Both the position numbers and the translations under genes were made by a program. A stretch of 64,000 bases of DNA from Botryosphaeria dothidea (Eukaryota; Ascomycota; Dothideomycetes; Botryosphaeriales; Botryosphaeriaceae): contig WWBZ02000014.1 in assembly GCA_011503125.2 (NCBI GenBank), positions 434,001-498,000 on the forward strand, written 5' to 3'. The notes below the pieces were generated by a model. That model had not been told where the DNA came from and searched no databases. It was given only the letters and a program-made list of their open reading frames with translations. Position 1 is the first letter of the stretch; the number at the start of each line of letters is the position of its first letter. Below are positions 46,074-57,098 of this stretch, one piece after another.

Positions 46074-46684
46074 TCAAGAAGGAGAGTTATCCGGCTTCCG
46101 ATAAAACCACACCGTCTGCAGTGTATCCGCCGAGAACCTCGAATACAGCACATGCGTATTACAGTCGTCATGAAACGCAAACTCATTGTCCAACGAGAAG
46201 CCCACCCACGCCGGCAGCGTCGCCGTCTCGAACTCGGAGCGCGCCGTCCCGAACGGCCCGTCCGTCGAGTTCCCGTACGTCGCGTTGCCGTTGCCGTCGG
46301 TGGCGTTGAGGACCTCGAAGGGCCCACCGGCGGCGAGGCTGTTCTGGGCGACGGTGGCCCAGACCTCAACGGGGTCGTCGGGCTGCGCGGGCAGCGAGAC
46401 GGTGGTGGGCCGCTTCTCGGGCTGCGTGGTGTCGTTGGCGGTGATGATGAAGCTCAGGTAGCCGGACGGCGCGTAGACGGAGATGCCGCTCGGGTAGATG
46501 CTGTGCCACTCGGGGATGAGTTCGCCCGTGGTGGTGTTGCTGTTGAAAGGCAGAGGGGAAAATGTCAGTGGAGGCTGCCGATATGGAGGGTTTGGAGAAT
46601 ATGGGTTTTCACTTACGTGAGGGTAGCGTTGATGTAGCCCCATGCTCCAACGAAGCATTCGAATGCCTTTGCGATAGCAACCAT
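46074..46684 (-). CDS. Lipocalin-like domain protein
   Basis: Minus-strand exons 46684-46617 and 46539-46074 (77-bp intron, GTAAGT...CAACAG) give 177 aa. It has FVGAWGYINATL at the N-terminus, GISVYAPSGYLSFIITAND, and a C-terminal FSADTLQTVWFYRKP. This pattern (G-x-W near the start, then a G-Y-L-S-F type strand) is the fungal lipocalin-like (PF13924-type) beta-barrel, often next to secondary-metabolism genes. No signal peptide is evident despite many Asn-x-Thr sites. Ligand unknown. Confidence 0.75.
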
Positions 46685-47984
46685 TTTTTGGAGAGGATGG
46701 TTGAATATTTTCTTTTGGGAAGTCGAGCCTGTTTAGCAGACTGGAGGAGCGCTCAAGGGCGCAAGATGTGTTCTTTTATACCAGTCTCGATCATGCTGAG
46801 CTGTTTTCAAGCCTTAGCAGCATCGGTACTCCGCATCGCCCGTCAAAGAAGCAAAAGCGGAACCCTGGCGCTGCGCAAAGATGACTGACCAGATCCATGA
46901 GGACCAAGCAACGGCTGTCATTGGTCCCCACATTGTTCCTGCAGGCCAAGTCATGACCACGTCTTCTCATGGCTTGCAGTCAATATTCTCCGCATAAGAT
47001 GGAAGCCCCCTGGCTGAAAGAGCTTTATATGTCGGGAAAGCGTGAGAATAGCTGCAAGCTCGCTGAAAGGGGTTGTTGGGAAATTCTGATTGGCCGAAGG
47101 TTGCGGCTGACAGGCCACATTTTCAGCCTTGCACGCCGAAGGCTTTTTTCCTATCCGTAACTTCGGAGGTCAACCCTGGCAATTGCGTGCTGCCTTTGCG
47201 GCTTTTCTGCCTTGAGCGGAAGCTTTTCATTTTCGCCTCAGCGGAAAGAAGGCATCAGGCTTGGCAGCGGATCTCTCACGCTGACTGGCGTCCGCATCCT
47301 CCGTCTCAGGAAGAAAAGCATTGGGCTGGTGGCCTGAAAATAAGCAATGCTCCGATAGTCGAGAACATTGGTGAACCTGCTGGTTCCCTTCGAGAACGAA
47401 GAGAATTTGAAACGAACACGAGGAAAGTGACGCTGACTACTTGAATAATCCTGCTTATCCGTAGCTTGACACCTTCAGCATCGGCGACTGTACCTATATG
47501 CAGGCTGAAACCGGCCACTCGGAAGGTCGATCGGAAAGAAGTTTCAAATGCCGCGTCTGCCGAGGTTCGTATGATGTCCATATGCGTGAGTAAACGAAAC
47601 AGTGACTCTGGAGTAAAGATATGCAGGAATGATGAATGCAATAGGCTCCTGCAAACAGGGGCTTTCCCCATTCGCCATGGCCACAGGAACTGCATCTGCA
47701 CGGAGTCTGACATACAGTGCCGTGGACACTGTGCATCCAGCTCGCTTAGAGGCGTACACCATTAAAACGCGGCTAATTTGGACAACAAAGCATTGAATGC
47801 AGCGGTTTGTTACGCACTGTCCTTTTTCAAGTCTTATATCCGGAAGGATATGTCGATCTTCGATTTTTATTACACTCCTTACCTGCGTGAAGTAGCTTTT
47901 GAGCCAGATGAAAAACTCAGGGAATACCGACCCTTCCCGATTGAACTGGAATCCCCACCTATCCATCACCGCAGCACGATGCAT
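46685..47984. other. Intergenic region without a clear gene
   Basis: 1.3 kb between the lipocalin-like gene start and the gaaA 3' end. Several open frames (for example 47544-47984 minus) have no recognisable domain or splice pattern. Nothing else seen. Confidence 0.45.
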
Positions 47985-49399
47985 TCACTTGAGAGACCAG
48001 ACACCGTTCTCCTCAACAATATCGACCGGCCTGTTCTCATCTAGTGACCTCCGGCCAGCCTCGAGGATAGCGCCGGTAGCAATGGTGTTCTTCAGAGTGG
48101 GTAGACCGCGTTTGTCAAGGTCGTCCAGAGTCACTTTGCCTTCCTTCAGTGCTGTCACCGCATCGACAAACTTCTCGAACGAGATATATCCGTAGCCGGT
48201 CTGGCCTGCGAAGTTGCCCTCTTCGTCGGGTGCGTACTTCATGTAGAACCTGTAATCGCACGGCTAAGTCAGCTGCCGAAGAACCTTCAAAAAAGCAATA
48301 TCCGGAGGATCACTTACGGATTGTACCAAACCAGACCACCCTCATCCTCAGTGACATCATATCCGCGCTTAGCTTGGTTGACCCTGACTTCGCCCTTCGC
48401 CGCCATGTAGTGGAAGTACTGGTTGCTATGCACGCCGGCCTTCTGCGGTGCTGTCCAGCTGGCAGTGTAGACGCCCGTCGCTCTCCTCGAAGGGTCGCTC
48501 TTCTTCACCCAGTCCACCAGCAGAGTGATGGTGTCCTCAGTCTTCTCGACGCAGCCGAGATCGGTGGCAATGCCCTTGGCTCCGCTTGCGGTCACGCGCA
48601 CAGGCTTGAAATCAGGGACCATGGACTCGTTGATGTCGATGTGGTGGGAGTTGAGGTAGTAGGAGATGTCGCTGTCCTTGCCAGCCCAGGCCTTGAAGGT
48701 CTCGAGCTGGGACTTGGGCTGCGACATGTAGCTGTAGAAGTAGTTGAAGTCGCCTAGCTTCTGGGCCCTGAAGCGCGCATCGGCGTAGGCCGGGTCGAAG
48801 CGCTTGTGGTGCTCGACGAAGACAAAGACGCCATTCTTCTTGGCCTCCTCGAGAAGTTGCTGGTGGTGCTCTAGGAGCTGAACTGCGGGTTTCGTGACCA
48901 GAACGTGGATCTTGCGCTGGATGGCGTACAGAGCGATGGGGTAGTGGGTGGTGTCGGGGGTGAAAATGGTGATGGCATCACCGGGAGAAAGAGCGTCAAT
49001 TGCGGCCTTGTAGGCGTCGGGATCGCGCTTGTCATCAGCGGGAAAAGAGTCAAAGGAGGTGTCGAGCCCGTTGTAGGCCTGGGTGATGTTCTTGTGGAGA
49101 TGGTCGCCTGCGGCCGGTCAGTCCTCTGGGGATCAATGGGCCGAGTTGAAGGCGTGCGCACGTATGGCCGGGAACTTGTTCCCCGAGGTGCCAACCATGC
49201 TCAGCTTGCCAACTTTCCCTCGCCGGCGCAGGTCGAACAAAGTCAGGCCGACGACACCGACCTTCTTGTCAGAGCCAGACATTCCACCACCGACGAAGCC
49301 GGTGGTGTACTCGCCGGTGCCGACCTGCCATTCACGCGTCAGTGCTTGGAGTTGCGGGGCACGTGTCATACGCACCATCAACACATTGAGGGGAGCCAT
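47985..49399 (-). CDS. gaaA: D-galacturonate reductase
   Basis: Minus-strand exons 49399-49376, 49324-49162, 49107-48318 and 48249-47985, all in phase, 413 aa. It matches the fungal GaaA/Gar1 enzyme: [22 protein letters not shown] at the start with a Rossmann-type loop, then [26 protein letters not shown]. The middle has [15 protein letters not shown] and [20 protein letters not shown] (catalytic-type Lys/His region of the Gfo/Idh/MocA family), and the end is GVWSLK. It converts D-galacturonate to L-galactonate with NAD(P)H, the first cytosolic step of pectin-acid catabolism. The first exon is 24 nt. It is divergent from gaaC, as in Aspergillus, so the two are likely co-induced by galacturonate. 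Confidence 0.95.
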
Positions 49400-50203
49400 T
49401 GCTGGGTATTGCTGGGAAGAGAAAGGCGGGTTCAGTCTGGAGCGAGGAGCGAGAGGACGCGCTCGACTCTAGTATGCGCAACGGGAAACATAATTGCGTC
49501 GGCAACTGAAGGGGCGCGCCAGGGCTGAAGTCGCGGAAAAATGAGGCCGACAGAGAGGGGCAGCAAGAGCCCCGCGGCAGGGAGCTGCAACGAAAGTCGC
49601 GCACGCGCCGCTTCAGCCCACGCCGCTTCCCCAGAGCCAAGCAAGAAATCCCACGCGCGCGTCGCTGCTGATTCGTGGAAAAAACTCCACCCCCGCCATC
49701 GCACGCCGACCCCCGGCCCTTCCTCCTCCGCCGCCTGCCCTGACCTCGCAGACGCATCATGGAATTTTGCACACCATCTGCAGCCCATCTATTAGTCAAT
49801 CCCACCTCCGGATGTCGGAAAAGCCCGCCGTCTGCAGCGCCGCCACACGAACCCATTGGCCCAGTTGCCCAGGGAACACTCCTGCTGGCGAGCCTCTCAC
49901 TATCAGCAGGTCAGGTCCAGACGCCCTCTCCGTCTTTTGCCGTGTTCGCCGTCGCCGTAACATCGTCGACGGAACACCGAGTAAAAGTGGGCTCCATGCC
50001 CGCTCCTCGGGATAGTTATGGCGGCCCGCGCCCACCGCGCCCTTATAAGACATGTCACCGTGCCGTCTGACTGCCGGCTCTGTTAACCATTTAATCCCTC
50101 TCTCTCCATCCCTTTCCTCCAGAAAAAGATAGAGCCCCTTTGCTGCCCCGCCACCCCACTGTGATACCCCTCCAGTCTCTCCTCCTCTCCAACCTCACCG
50201 AAA
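49400..50203. promoter_or_regulatory. Divergent gaaA/gaaC promoter region
   Basis: 804 bp between the two start codons. A CCAAT box (ATTGG on plus) sits at 49855-49859, and a TTATAA string lies near 50042-50047, about 155 bp before the gaaC ATG. In other fungi this interval carries the galacturonic-acid-responsive element bound by GaaR. I found only one CCAAT core, and it does not match the published extended motif as I remember it. Confidence 0.55.
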
Positions 50204-51184
50204 ATGGCAGCAAACGGACACGCCAACGGCGCCGACAAGCCGCGGACGCCTCTGCGCGCCGGCATCTACGCCCCGCTCATGACCTTCTTCCACCCGGACA
50301 CCGAGGAGCTCGACCTGCCGACGCTGCAGAAGCACTCGGTGATGCTGGCCAAAGCCGGCCTGGTCGGCCTGGTCACCATGGGCTCCAACGGCGAAGCCGT
50401 GCACCTGACGCGCGCGGAGCGCACCGCCGTCACGCGCGCGGTCCGGGAGGCGCTGGACGCCGCCGGCCACGGCGACGTGCCCGTCATCGTGGGCGCGTCC
50501 GAGCAGAGCATCCGCGGCACGATCGAGCTGTGCAAGGAGGCGCACGCGTCCGGCGGCGAGTACGTGCTGCTGGTGCCGCCGTCGTACTACCGCTACGCCA
50601 TGGACAACGAGGCCATCTACGCCTACTACACGGCCGTGGCCGACGCCTCGCCCGCGCCCGTGCTCATCTACAACTTCCCCGGCGCCGTCGCCGGCATCGA
50701 CATGGACTCGGACTTCCTGATCAAGCTGGCCCAGCACCCCAACATCGTCGGCACCAAGTTCACCTGCGGCAACACGGGCAAGCTGACGCGCGTCGCGCTG
50801 GCCACGACGGCCGCCACGGCCAAGAGCGCCGGCAACGGCTACTTCGCCTTCGGCGGCTTCGCCGACTTCACGGCGCAGACGGCGGCCAGCGGCGGCTCGG
50901 GCATCATCGCCGGCGGCGCCAACGTCTTCCCCAAGCTGTGCGTCAAGATCTGGGACCTGTGGGCCGAGGGCAAGTACGACAAGGCCATCGAGCTGCAGAA
51001 GGTCCTCAGCAAGGGCGACTGGGAGCTCACCAAGACCGCCATCCCCGGCACCAAGTCGGCCATCGAGTCCTACTACGGCTACGGCGGCTTCCCCAGGAGA
51101 CCCCTCAAGAGGCTGAGCGCCGACCAGGCCAAGGCGGTCAAGGATGCCATTGCGGATGCCTTTGAGGTCGAGAAGAGCCTATGA
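50204..51184 (+). CDS. gaaC: 2-keto-3-deoxy-L-galactonate aldolase
   Basis: Single exon of 326 aa, member of the DapA/NAL TIM-barrel aldolases. GSNGEAVHLTRAER is the substrate-binding loop, YVLLVPPSYYR holds the conserved Tyr, and VGTKFTCGN holds the Schiff-base Lys. It cleaves 2-keto-3-deoxy-L-galactonate to pyruvate and L-glyceraldehyde, the third step of D-galacturonate breakdown in the cytosol. GC-rich codons and no intron, while the partner gaaA has three. The start ATG follows a CT-rich leader. Orthologue of GaaC/Lga1. Confidence 0.93.
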   Translation: MAANGHANGADKPRTPLRAGIYAPLMTFFHPDTEELDLPTLQKHSVMLAKAGLVGLVTMGSNGEAVHLTRAERTAVTRAVREALDAAGHGDVPVIVGASEQSIRGTIELCKEAHASGGEYVLLVPPSYYRYAMDNEAIYAYYTAVADASPAPVLIYNFPGAVAGIDMDSDFLIKLAQHPNIVGTKFTCGNTGKLTRVALATTAATAKSAGNGYFAFGGFADFTAQTAASGGSGIIAGGANVFPKLCVKIWDLWAEGKYDKAIELQKVLSKGDWELTKTAIPGTKSAIESYYGYGGFPRRPLKRLSADQAKAVKDAIADAFEVEKSL

Positions 51185-51542
51185 TTTTTCTGATGATGGA
51201 AAAAAGAATGCGTTCCTCTTCGATGTGCCTTTTTCTTCCTTTCCCATCTGATATCTCCTTTTTCGGTGCGGTCATTCCATTTTCAGCATCGCGACAGCGC
51301 AAAATGCTCGCCCTTCAGTTAGAGATTCCTCCGTGACGCATGAAGATAGTCTGAATCCCTTTTTTTGCAGCACCTAATGAAGACAAAAAATATTTCTAGA
51401 TCAAGAAAAGAAACATCACCTCACTTCAAAAATAACCACAACTACCGTGATCCCATGCACCACATCCATGCATATCCCCTTTTTGTTGAACCTCAACCTC
51501 TCCCAAACGAGTAATCCCTCACGAGACATCTTCGATCCCTCT
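51185..51542. other. Intergenic region between convergent genes
   Basis: About 0.36 kb of 3' flanks of gaaC and the nucleoside hydrolase gene. T-rich and A-rich strings only. Confidence 0.5.
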
Positions 51543-53120
51543 TCACACCCTCGTCTTCCACCAATCAGCCGTCAAGGCCGGCAACGGCGACGTCTTTTCC
51601 GCCCTCGCCAACGCATCGTCAATCAAATCCCAAAAGCGATCCACATCCAGGCTCCTCGGTATGCGCACGCCCTCGCCCTCCTCCGCCTTGGTGGCCAAGG
51701 TCCGGCCCAGCTGGCCCACGGCCTCGGCGTCGGCCAGGTTCAGGGCCGGGTCGGCCCGGTGCTGGCCCTCGGTGACGACGGCGACGGAGAATCTCTCTCC
51801 GCCGCTGTCGCCGAATATTTCCGGCGCGAACGTAGTGGCCACGGCGAGCGGGTCGTGCAGGGGTGGGCCGGCGGTGAGGGCGAATCTGGGAGGGGAGGGG
51901 GGCCCTTGGATCAGCGAGGCGCGCAAGCTTTGGGGCATGGGTGGGTCTCTGGTGCTTACTCTTCGGCGTAGGTCTTGGCAAAGAAGGTCATGATCTCGTG
52001 GAAGAGGGCGCGGATGGGTGTCGGGAGCGGCTTTTCCGGAGAGGGGGAGGAGGAGTCGGCGGGCAGGCCAAGGAGCTTCGTCTGGACGGCGGGAGTGCCC
52101 AGGCATTGGTGGGTGACGTCCAGAGGCATGATGGTGGTCTTGGGCGCGATGATCGGGTGGGTGAGGAGGAACTGGGCGGCTTCGGGGTCGCACTGAGGGT
52201 TCGTCAGCTCTGCGGGTGGACATCGACTGGGCCTCGACAAGAGTCTAGCCGGGGATATATGCCGGTGTAACAGCGGGGCGAGAGGCTCATGGATATACTC
52301 ACATAGATCTATTCGCTGTCAGTGATCCATCGGTTCGAGAGAAGTCTGATAGGGCTACACTCACGTTGAACTCGGCATATGGCGTCCAGTTGCCAAACCT
52401 TTCGCCTTCACCCGCAACCTTTCCCAACGGCGCATCCGTGAAGCCACCGCCAATCGCTCCTCCCATGTAGCTGAACCCTTTCAGATGCCCAGCCAGATCG
52501 GGATGCTCTTTGACAACCCGCGCAGCATTGGTCAAGGTGCCCGTCGCAACCAGCCAAGCAGTCTGCGGTGGCGTGGCAATCAGCGCCTTGTACATGGCCT
52601 CGACGCAATCGACGTCCCGCACCGCGGCACGCACGGGCTTGGGCATGATCGTCGTCCCATCCAGTCCAGACTCGCCTGCAGACAACGAACCGCGTCAGCC
52701 AGGCCGATTTTTCTGTGTCCCGCCAGTCCATTGACCAGTCGTTTTTGTTATTCACCGTGAATGCTGGCGGCGTGCACGGCATCGCGCACGAGCGGCTTGC
52801 TGGCGCCGGGGTAGAGCGGGATGTCGCGCCGGCCGATGGCTTCGAGGATGCTCAAGCCGTTCTGGGTGGTGTGCTCGAGGGAGGCGTTGCCGTGGACGGT
52901 GCTCACGCCGAGGAGGTGGACGTGGGGGTTGTGCGCAGCGAGGAGAATGGCGAAGGCGTCCTCGGAGCGTGGTTAGATGGGCTCGATAGGGATGAAGCAT
53001 GCTGGCTTACATCGTGGCCTGGGAGCTAAATTAATTTGGAGTCGTAGAGACGAGGAGGGGCGGGTTACCTGGATCAACGTCGAGCCAGAGCGGGGTGATG
53101 GAGGCAGTGTCGGCGGCCAT
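51543..53120 (-). CDS. Inosine-uridine-type nucleoside hydrolase with microexons
   Basis: Minus-strand exons 53120-53069, 53018-53011 (8 nt), 52960-52756, 52675-52365, 52308-52303 (6 nt), 52192-51960 and 51885-51543; all phases agree, 385 aa. The start MAADTASITPLWLDVDPGHDDAFAILL contains the family Ca-binding motif DVDPGHDD, whose G-H-D is supplied by the 8-nt exon. The 6-nt exon (ATCTAT) supplies I-Y of AEFNIYCDPEAA, another family motif. The C-terminus has the active-site segment GPPLHDPLAVA. Such enzymes hydrolyse purine or pyrimidine ribosides to base and ribose in nucleotide salvage. No signal peptide, so it is cytosolic. Confidence 0.9.
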
Positions 53121-53722
53121 TTTGACGTGTTTTCGGCGTGGGATGCTCCAATTGCCATGCGACAGTTTAGGATACTCAGGACGAGCTTATCTGTTAGCTT
53201 TTGGGGTCATCGCGGTCAAAAGTGGGCTGCGTCATGGCGCGGGAGATAGGCTGGCTGCCGGTGGGGTGTGGAGACAAGGCTCTCGGCCCTATTTTGGAGC
53301 TCTCCGGGATTGGGAAAATTACCGGCAATACTTGCTGTGCCATCGCCCTCTTCGAGCTGCAGACAGGCATCGCCAATCCGACAGCAGATTAGTTCGCAAA
53401 GCTGGAGCATCTCGCGCAGTCTTCTCCTGTTCTTGCCGAACAAACCACACCTGTGCTTTTTTGGGTCACAAAGTAATAAGACTTTCCCATGGTCGGGCAT
53501 TGTGCTCGGGTCCGAGCGAAGCTGCTTACGTTGCAGGCGCTTGGCCAATGACAGCCAAGTCAAACCCGCGCTTACTTTCCGACACCCCCGAGCTGAACCC
53601 CGTCCCCTCCATACCTTCGCGTACAACTATTATGAACAGGTAGCCGGATCCAGTTATGCGAGACTAGTCTCAGTCTCTCCGTGCTGCTCGTTCGTTGGAG
53701 ACCGCGTGTCTACCACTCCAAG
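53121..53722. other. Divergent intergenic region
   Basis: 0.6 kb between the nucleoside hydrolase and ferric reductase start codons. It should hold both promoters; no distinctive repeats seen. Confidence 0.5.
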
Positions 53723-55625
53723 ATGCTCGGGTACGAGTTTGTCACCCTCACCGACGAGCAGAAGGCCGCAAGGCGACACTTGTTGGATCTCTATGGCAAC
53801 ATCGGCCAGTGGTCCATTCTGGTTGTGCTCATCCTTCTTCAGCTGGCTTTCTTCATAAGATGGGCTATCTTCCGAACAGTAAGAGCAGAGCGGCCGCGCT
53901 CCCCACACCCTAACAAGGTCATGGACTTTGGGACAAGGGCATGGTATTGGCGCCTTGAAGACCAGATCACCCGCTTCCGTTGGTGGGCCAATCAGTCTCT
54001 GCGGGAAGGCTGGTTCACCAAGGGCGAGTGCGTCTTGGGGCTTGTGTGGACCCTTTGGCTGCTTTTTCTTTCCGTCCACAGGACTGGCAACGGTACATCT
54101 CCTGTCTCAGCTTCTTCGGCCATGAGTCTGATCTCAACCTCTAGATTATTTGCACCTGACAAAGCGCTTTGGCATGGTTGCAGCATCCCAACTCCCTCTC
54201 CAGTACATCCTCGCCATGAGATCAGCATACTCGCCAATCCAAGCGTTAACTCGACTGTCCTACGAGCGAGTCATCGCAATCCATGAGCTTCTGGGGAAGA
54301 TCCTTACAGTTTTCTTTGGATTGCATGCCATGTTCTATCTCAACTTTTTCATCCAGGCCGGCGTTCTCTCCAAGAGGATCCGCGAGGTGGACGTGATCAC
54401 TGGCCTCATCGGTTTCATCATGTTCTCCACCATGAGCACAACAGCCCTCAGCTTCATCCGGCATTGGAACTATCGGGTCTTCTACACCACTCACATCCTG
54501 CTCGCAATCATCCTCGTCGACGTGCTCATATTCCACGTCTCCCACATCCGCAACTACGTCTTCGAGATGCTAGCCATCTTCGTCCTCCTCCAGATAATCC
54601 GCCAAGCAAAGACCCGCCAGCTCCCCGGCTCCATCGCCCTCATCCCCGGCACCAACCTCGTCCAAGTCACCGTCCCCCTCTCCTCCGACAAGGACGTCAA
54701 GAAGTTCAAACCCGGCCAACACGTGCACCTCAGCCGGCCACCCCTCGGCCCGCCAACGCTCAACTGGGCCAACGCCTTCGCCCAGCGCTACCGCACCAAC
54801 CCCTTCACCATCGCCTCCATCCCCGCCAAAGACAAGCAGCTCCTCCTCGTCGCCCGCACCCTCGCCGGCAACACCACCCACCTCGCCGCGATCGCGCAGT
54901 CCCAGCGCACCACCACGGACGGCACACCCCCATCCATCCCCCTCACCATCGAAGGCCCCTACGGCGCCTGCCTCCCCGACTTCCGCACCTTCGACGCCGT
55001 CCTCCTCGTCGCCGGCGGCGTCGGCGCCACCTTCGCCGTCCCGCTCTTCCGCTCGCTGACCGAAGGCGGCGGCGGCCCCGACGACGCCGCGGCGCCCGTC
55101 GTCCTGCGCACCCGCATCCAGCTCGTCTGGGCGGTGCGTCGGCTCGCCGAGACGCGCTGGGCCTTCCCGGCTTCTTCTCCTTCGAAGCAGCAGGACGACG
55201 CACCGCCGCCATCGTCGTCGTCATCTCGCAATCCGCCCCCGTCGCCCGGCAGCGACAATCACGGCGTCGACATCTTCGTGACGCGCGGTGGCGGTGGCGG
55301 CGACGGCGCCGAGGAAGTCGATCGGAGACTGCTTGCCGACGAGGACGAAGATATCGAGCTTGCCGAGATGTCGGCTGTGGCGCGGGGGGAGGAAGAGGGG
55401 GAGGAGGGGGAGGGGTACGAGGAGAAGCTGCATAGGCACACGGTTTCGCGCGGCAGGCCCGACTTGGCTGCTGTTGTGGACGACGCGTTTTCGGTGTCGA
55501 CGGGGGCGGTGGCGGTGCTGGTGTGTGGGCCGAGCGGTATGGTGAGGGAGTTGAGGAGGCATGTTGGTGTGTGGGTTGGGAGGGGGCGGGCTGTGTTTTG
55601 GCATGCGGAAGCGTTCGGCTTCTAG
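53723..55625 (+). CDS. Ferric reductase-like transmembrane oxidoreductase (FRE family)
   Basis: Exons 53723-54092 and 54145-55625, in phase, 616 aa. Several membrane helices form the b-type heme core with paired His (HELLGKILTVFFGLHAMFYL and HWNYRVFYTTHILLAIILV...H). The FAD-binding segment includes KFKPGQHVHLSRP and NPFTIAS. NADPH-binding motifs are EGPYG, VAGGVGATFAVPLF and, near the end, VLVCGPSGMVREL. A low-complexity acidic/Ser insert (about 55170-55440) separates the NADPH motifs. Family members reduce Fe(III) or Cu(II) at the cell surface before uptake. The ATG at 53723 is the first one giving the conserved N-terminal helix. Confidence 0.92.
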
Positions 55626-56190
55626 GAAAATTTGGGTCTAGAGTGCGGCTTTTCGAGGCGTATCGGAGGTTGGAGGGAATTCTAGAAAGAGGGGGGGATA
55701 TCTCCCCGAGGTCGGTTTTCATAGCAGCACTGCGAGAGCAAGGGCTGACTCGTAGGGAGTAGAAGCATTCATGCGGATGCAAGTGTCTCGTAGGACTGAT
55801 CTAGATGCATGCTTCCATTCCCTACAATATGGATATTTGCAATGCAATCATGCCCTATATGGCCCGTACAGCTGAGGGGAACATTTTCTTACGGAGCCGG
55901 CCGGCCCGCATGGGTGAACATCGCCATGGGAATGTTCTTTCCTTGTTCGCAGTAACGTCTCGTGGCTTCCGCGTGAGTTTTTACTTATGGCCAGCATCTG
56001 GTTTGCCTTGTATGTTGCCTGTGTTGTCGATTTCTGCTCCTCTACACTCACAAACAGCACTTCGTTTGCCTTTTGACCATATATAACACAGCCCATCCTT
56101 TAGAACTACGTCACACTTCACTTCTTTGCAACCCCCTCGAACAGAAAAGGAAACAAACCAAGACACGCTTCACCAATCCCACCCACACCA
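55626..56190. other. Intergenic region
   Basis: 0.57 kb between the ferric reductase and family member B, same strand. A TATATAACA string lies near 56080-56090, about 100 bp before the next ATG. Confidence 0.5.
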
Positions 56191-56839
56191 ATGCAGGACA
56201 CCAACCGCAAACCTTCCCTGAAAGAGCGCACCGAGACCTGGCTCTCCAGCGACAAACCCGAATACCTCCTGGACGCCACCTCGACCCGCGAAGAACTTGC
56301 CGGCGAGCTGGAAGCGTGGCTGAGGCGACGCTTCGACTTCAACAACCGCTTCCTAGCCCATTGGCGTGCTCTGGGCGTCGGAGAGACCGTCGTGGGGATA
56401 CTGAAACGCGTGTGCCGGGAGGGGGGATACAGGGACGAGGAAGAGCGTGCACGCATCGCAAAGCTGGCTCGGGAGGTCCATCTCCGAACGTACAACGAGG
56501 TAAACGTTCCCGGCAAGTGTGTCGTTGGTGGATGTGTGCTGACTGGCCTTTTGCCAGTTTTGGCCTCTCACTGCCGAGTCGACGGCGTTGGACGCGGAGG
56601 CCTACTTCTTGCGCGAGTCGCTGGCCTACCTGCATAATGTGCGGTGGGTGCCCAGGCTGGAAAGACCCGTGCACAATGCCACGGCGGTAATGCAGGCGTT
56701 GGGGTATAACTTTATTCATTATGATACTGTGGAGCGGCAGGACGGGGAGTTTGTGAGGGCGGATGGCAGCTGGAGGCGGCTTTTGTGCGAGATCGATGCG
56801 GTGATGCCCGAGGTGCCGTGGAAACTGCTGGGTGAGTGA
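56191..56839 (+). CDS. Unrecognised small protein, family member B (196 aa)
   Basis: Exons 56191-56499 and 56558-56839 joined in phase 0 across a 58-bp intron (GTAAAC, branch GCTGAC, acceptor GCCAG). The first exon reads ERTETWLSSDKPEYLLD, then LAGELEAWLRRR, aligned with the TRVKLWL...LLD...LQRELRDW block of member A and ARVRIWM...YLD...LQAQLNDW of member C. The second exon has DAEAYFLRESL, LHNVRWVP and an ALG segment at the place of VVGALVAL. It lacks the V-V-G-A-L motif itself, so it is the most divergent copy. No membrane or secretion signal. Function unknown. Confidence 0.75.
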
Positions 56840-57098
56840 AACGGAGAACGGAGCGGTGTCTGCGGCGTGGGCCCAGCTGGGAATGTAGGTTGACTGTTAC
56901 GAGAACTGGCAATTACGTTGGGGAGGGTGTGTGCCTTCCGTATTATTTCTTCGTACTACGTCTACGGCTCATTGCGCTCCTTCTCACGTACAATCGTCAC
57001 CATCAACAACACATAACCAGCATCCGTACCAGCGAGCGCGCATTCTTGGCCATCGACGCATTTTTCAACCCCTTATTCTATCAGATACAGACATTGCC

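Noticed and set aside
47544..47984. 146-codon minus-strand frame next to gaaA
   Set aside because: No recognisable motif and it abuts the gaaA stop; likely chance frame in the 3' flank.
50140..51165. 341-codon plus-strand frame overlapping gaaC
   Set aside because: Shifted frame of gaaC with Arg/His/Ala-rich product; gaaC itself matches a known enzyme.
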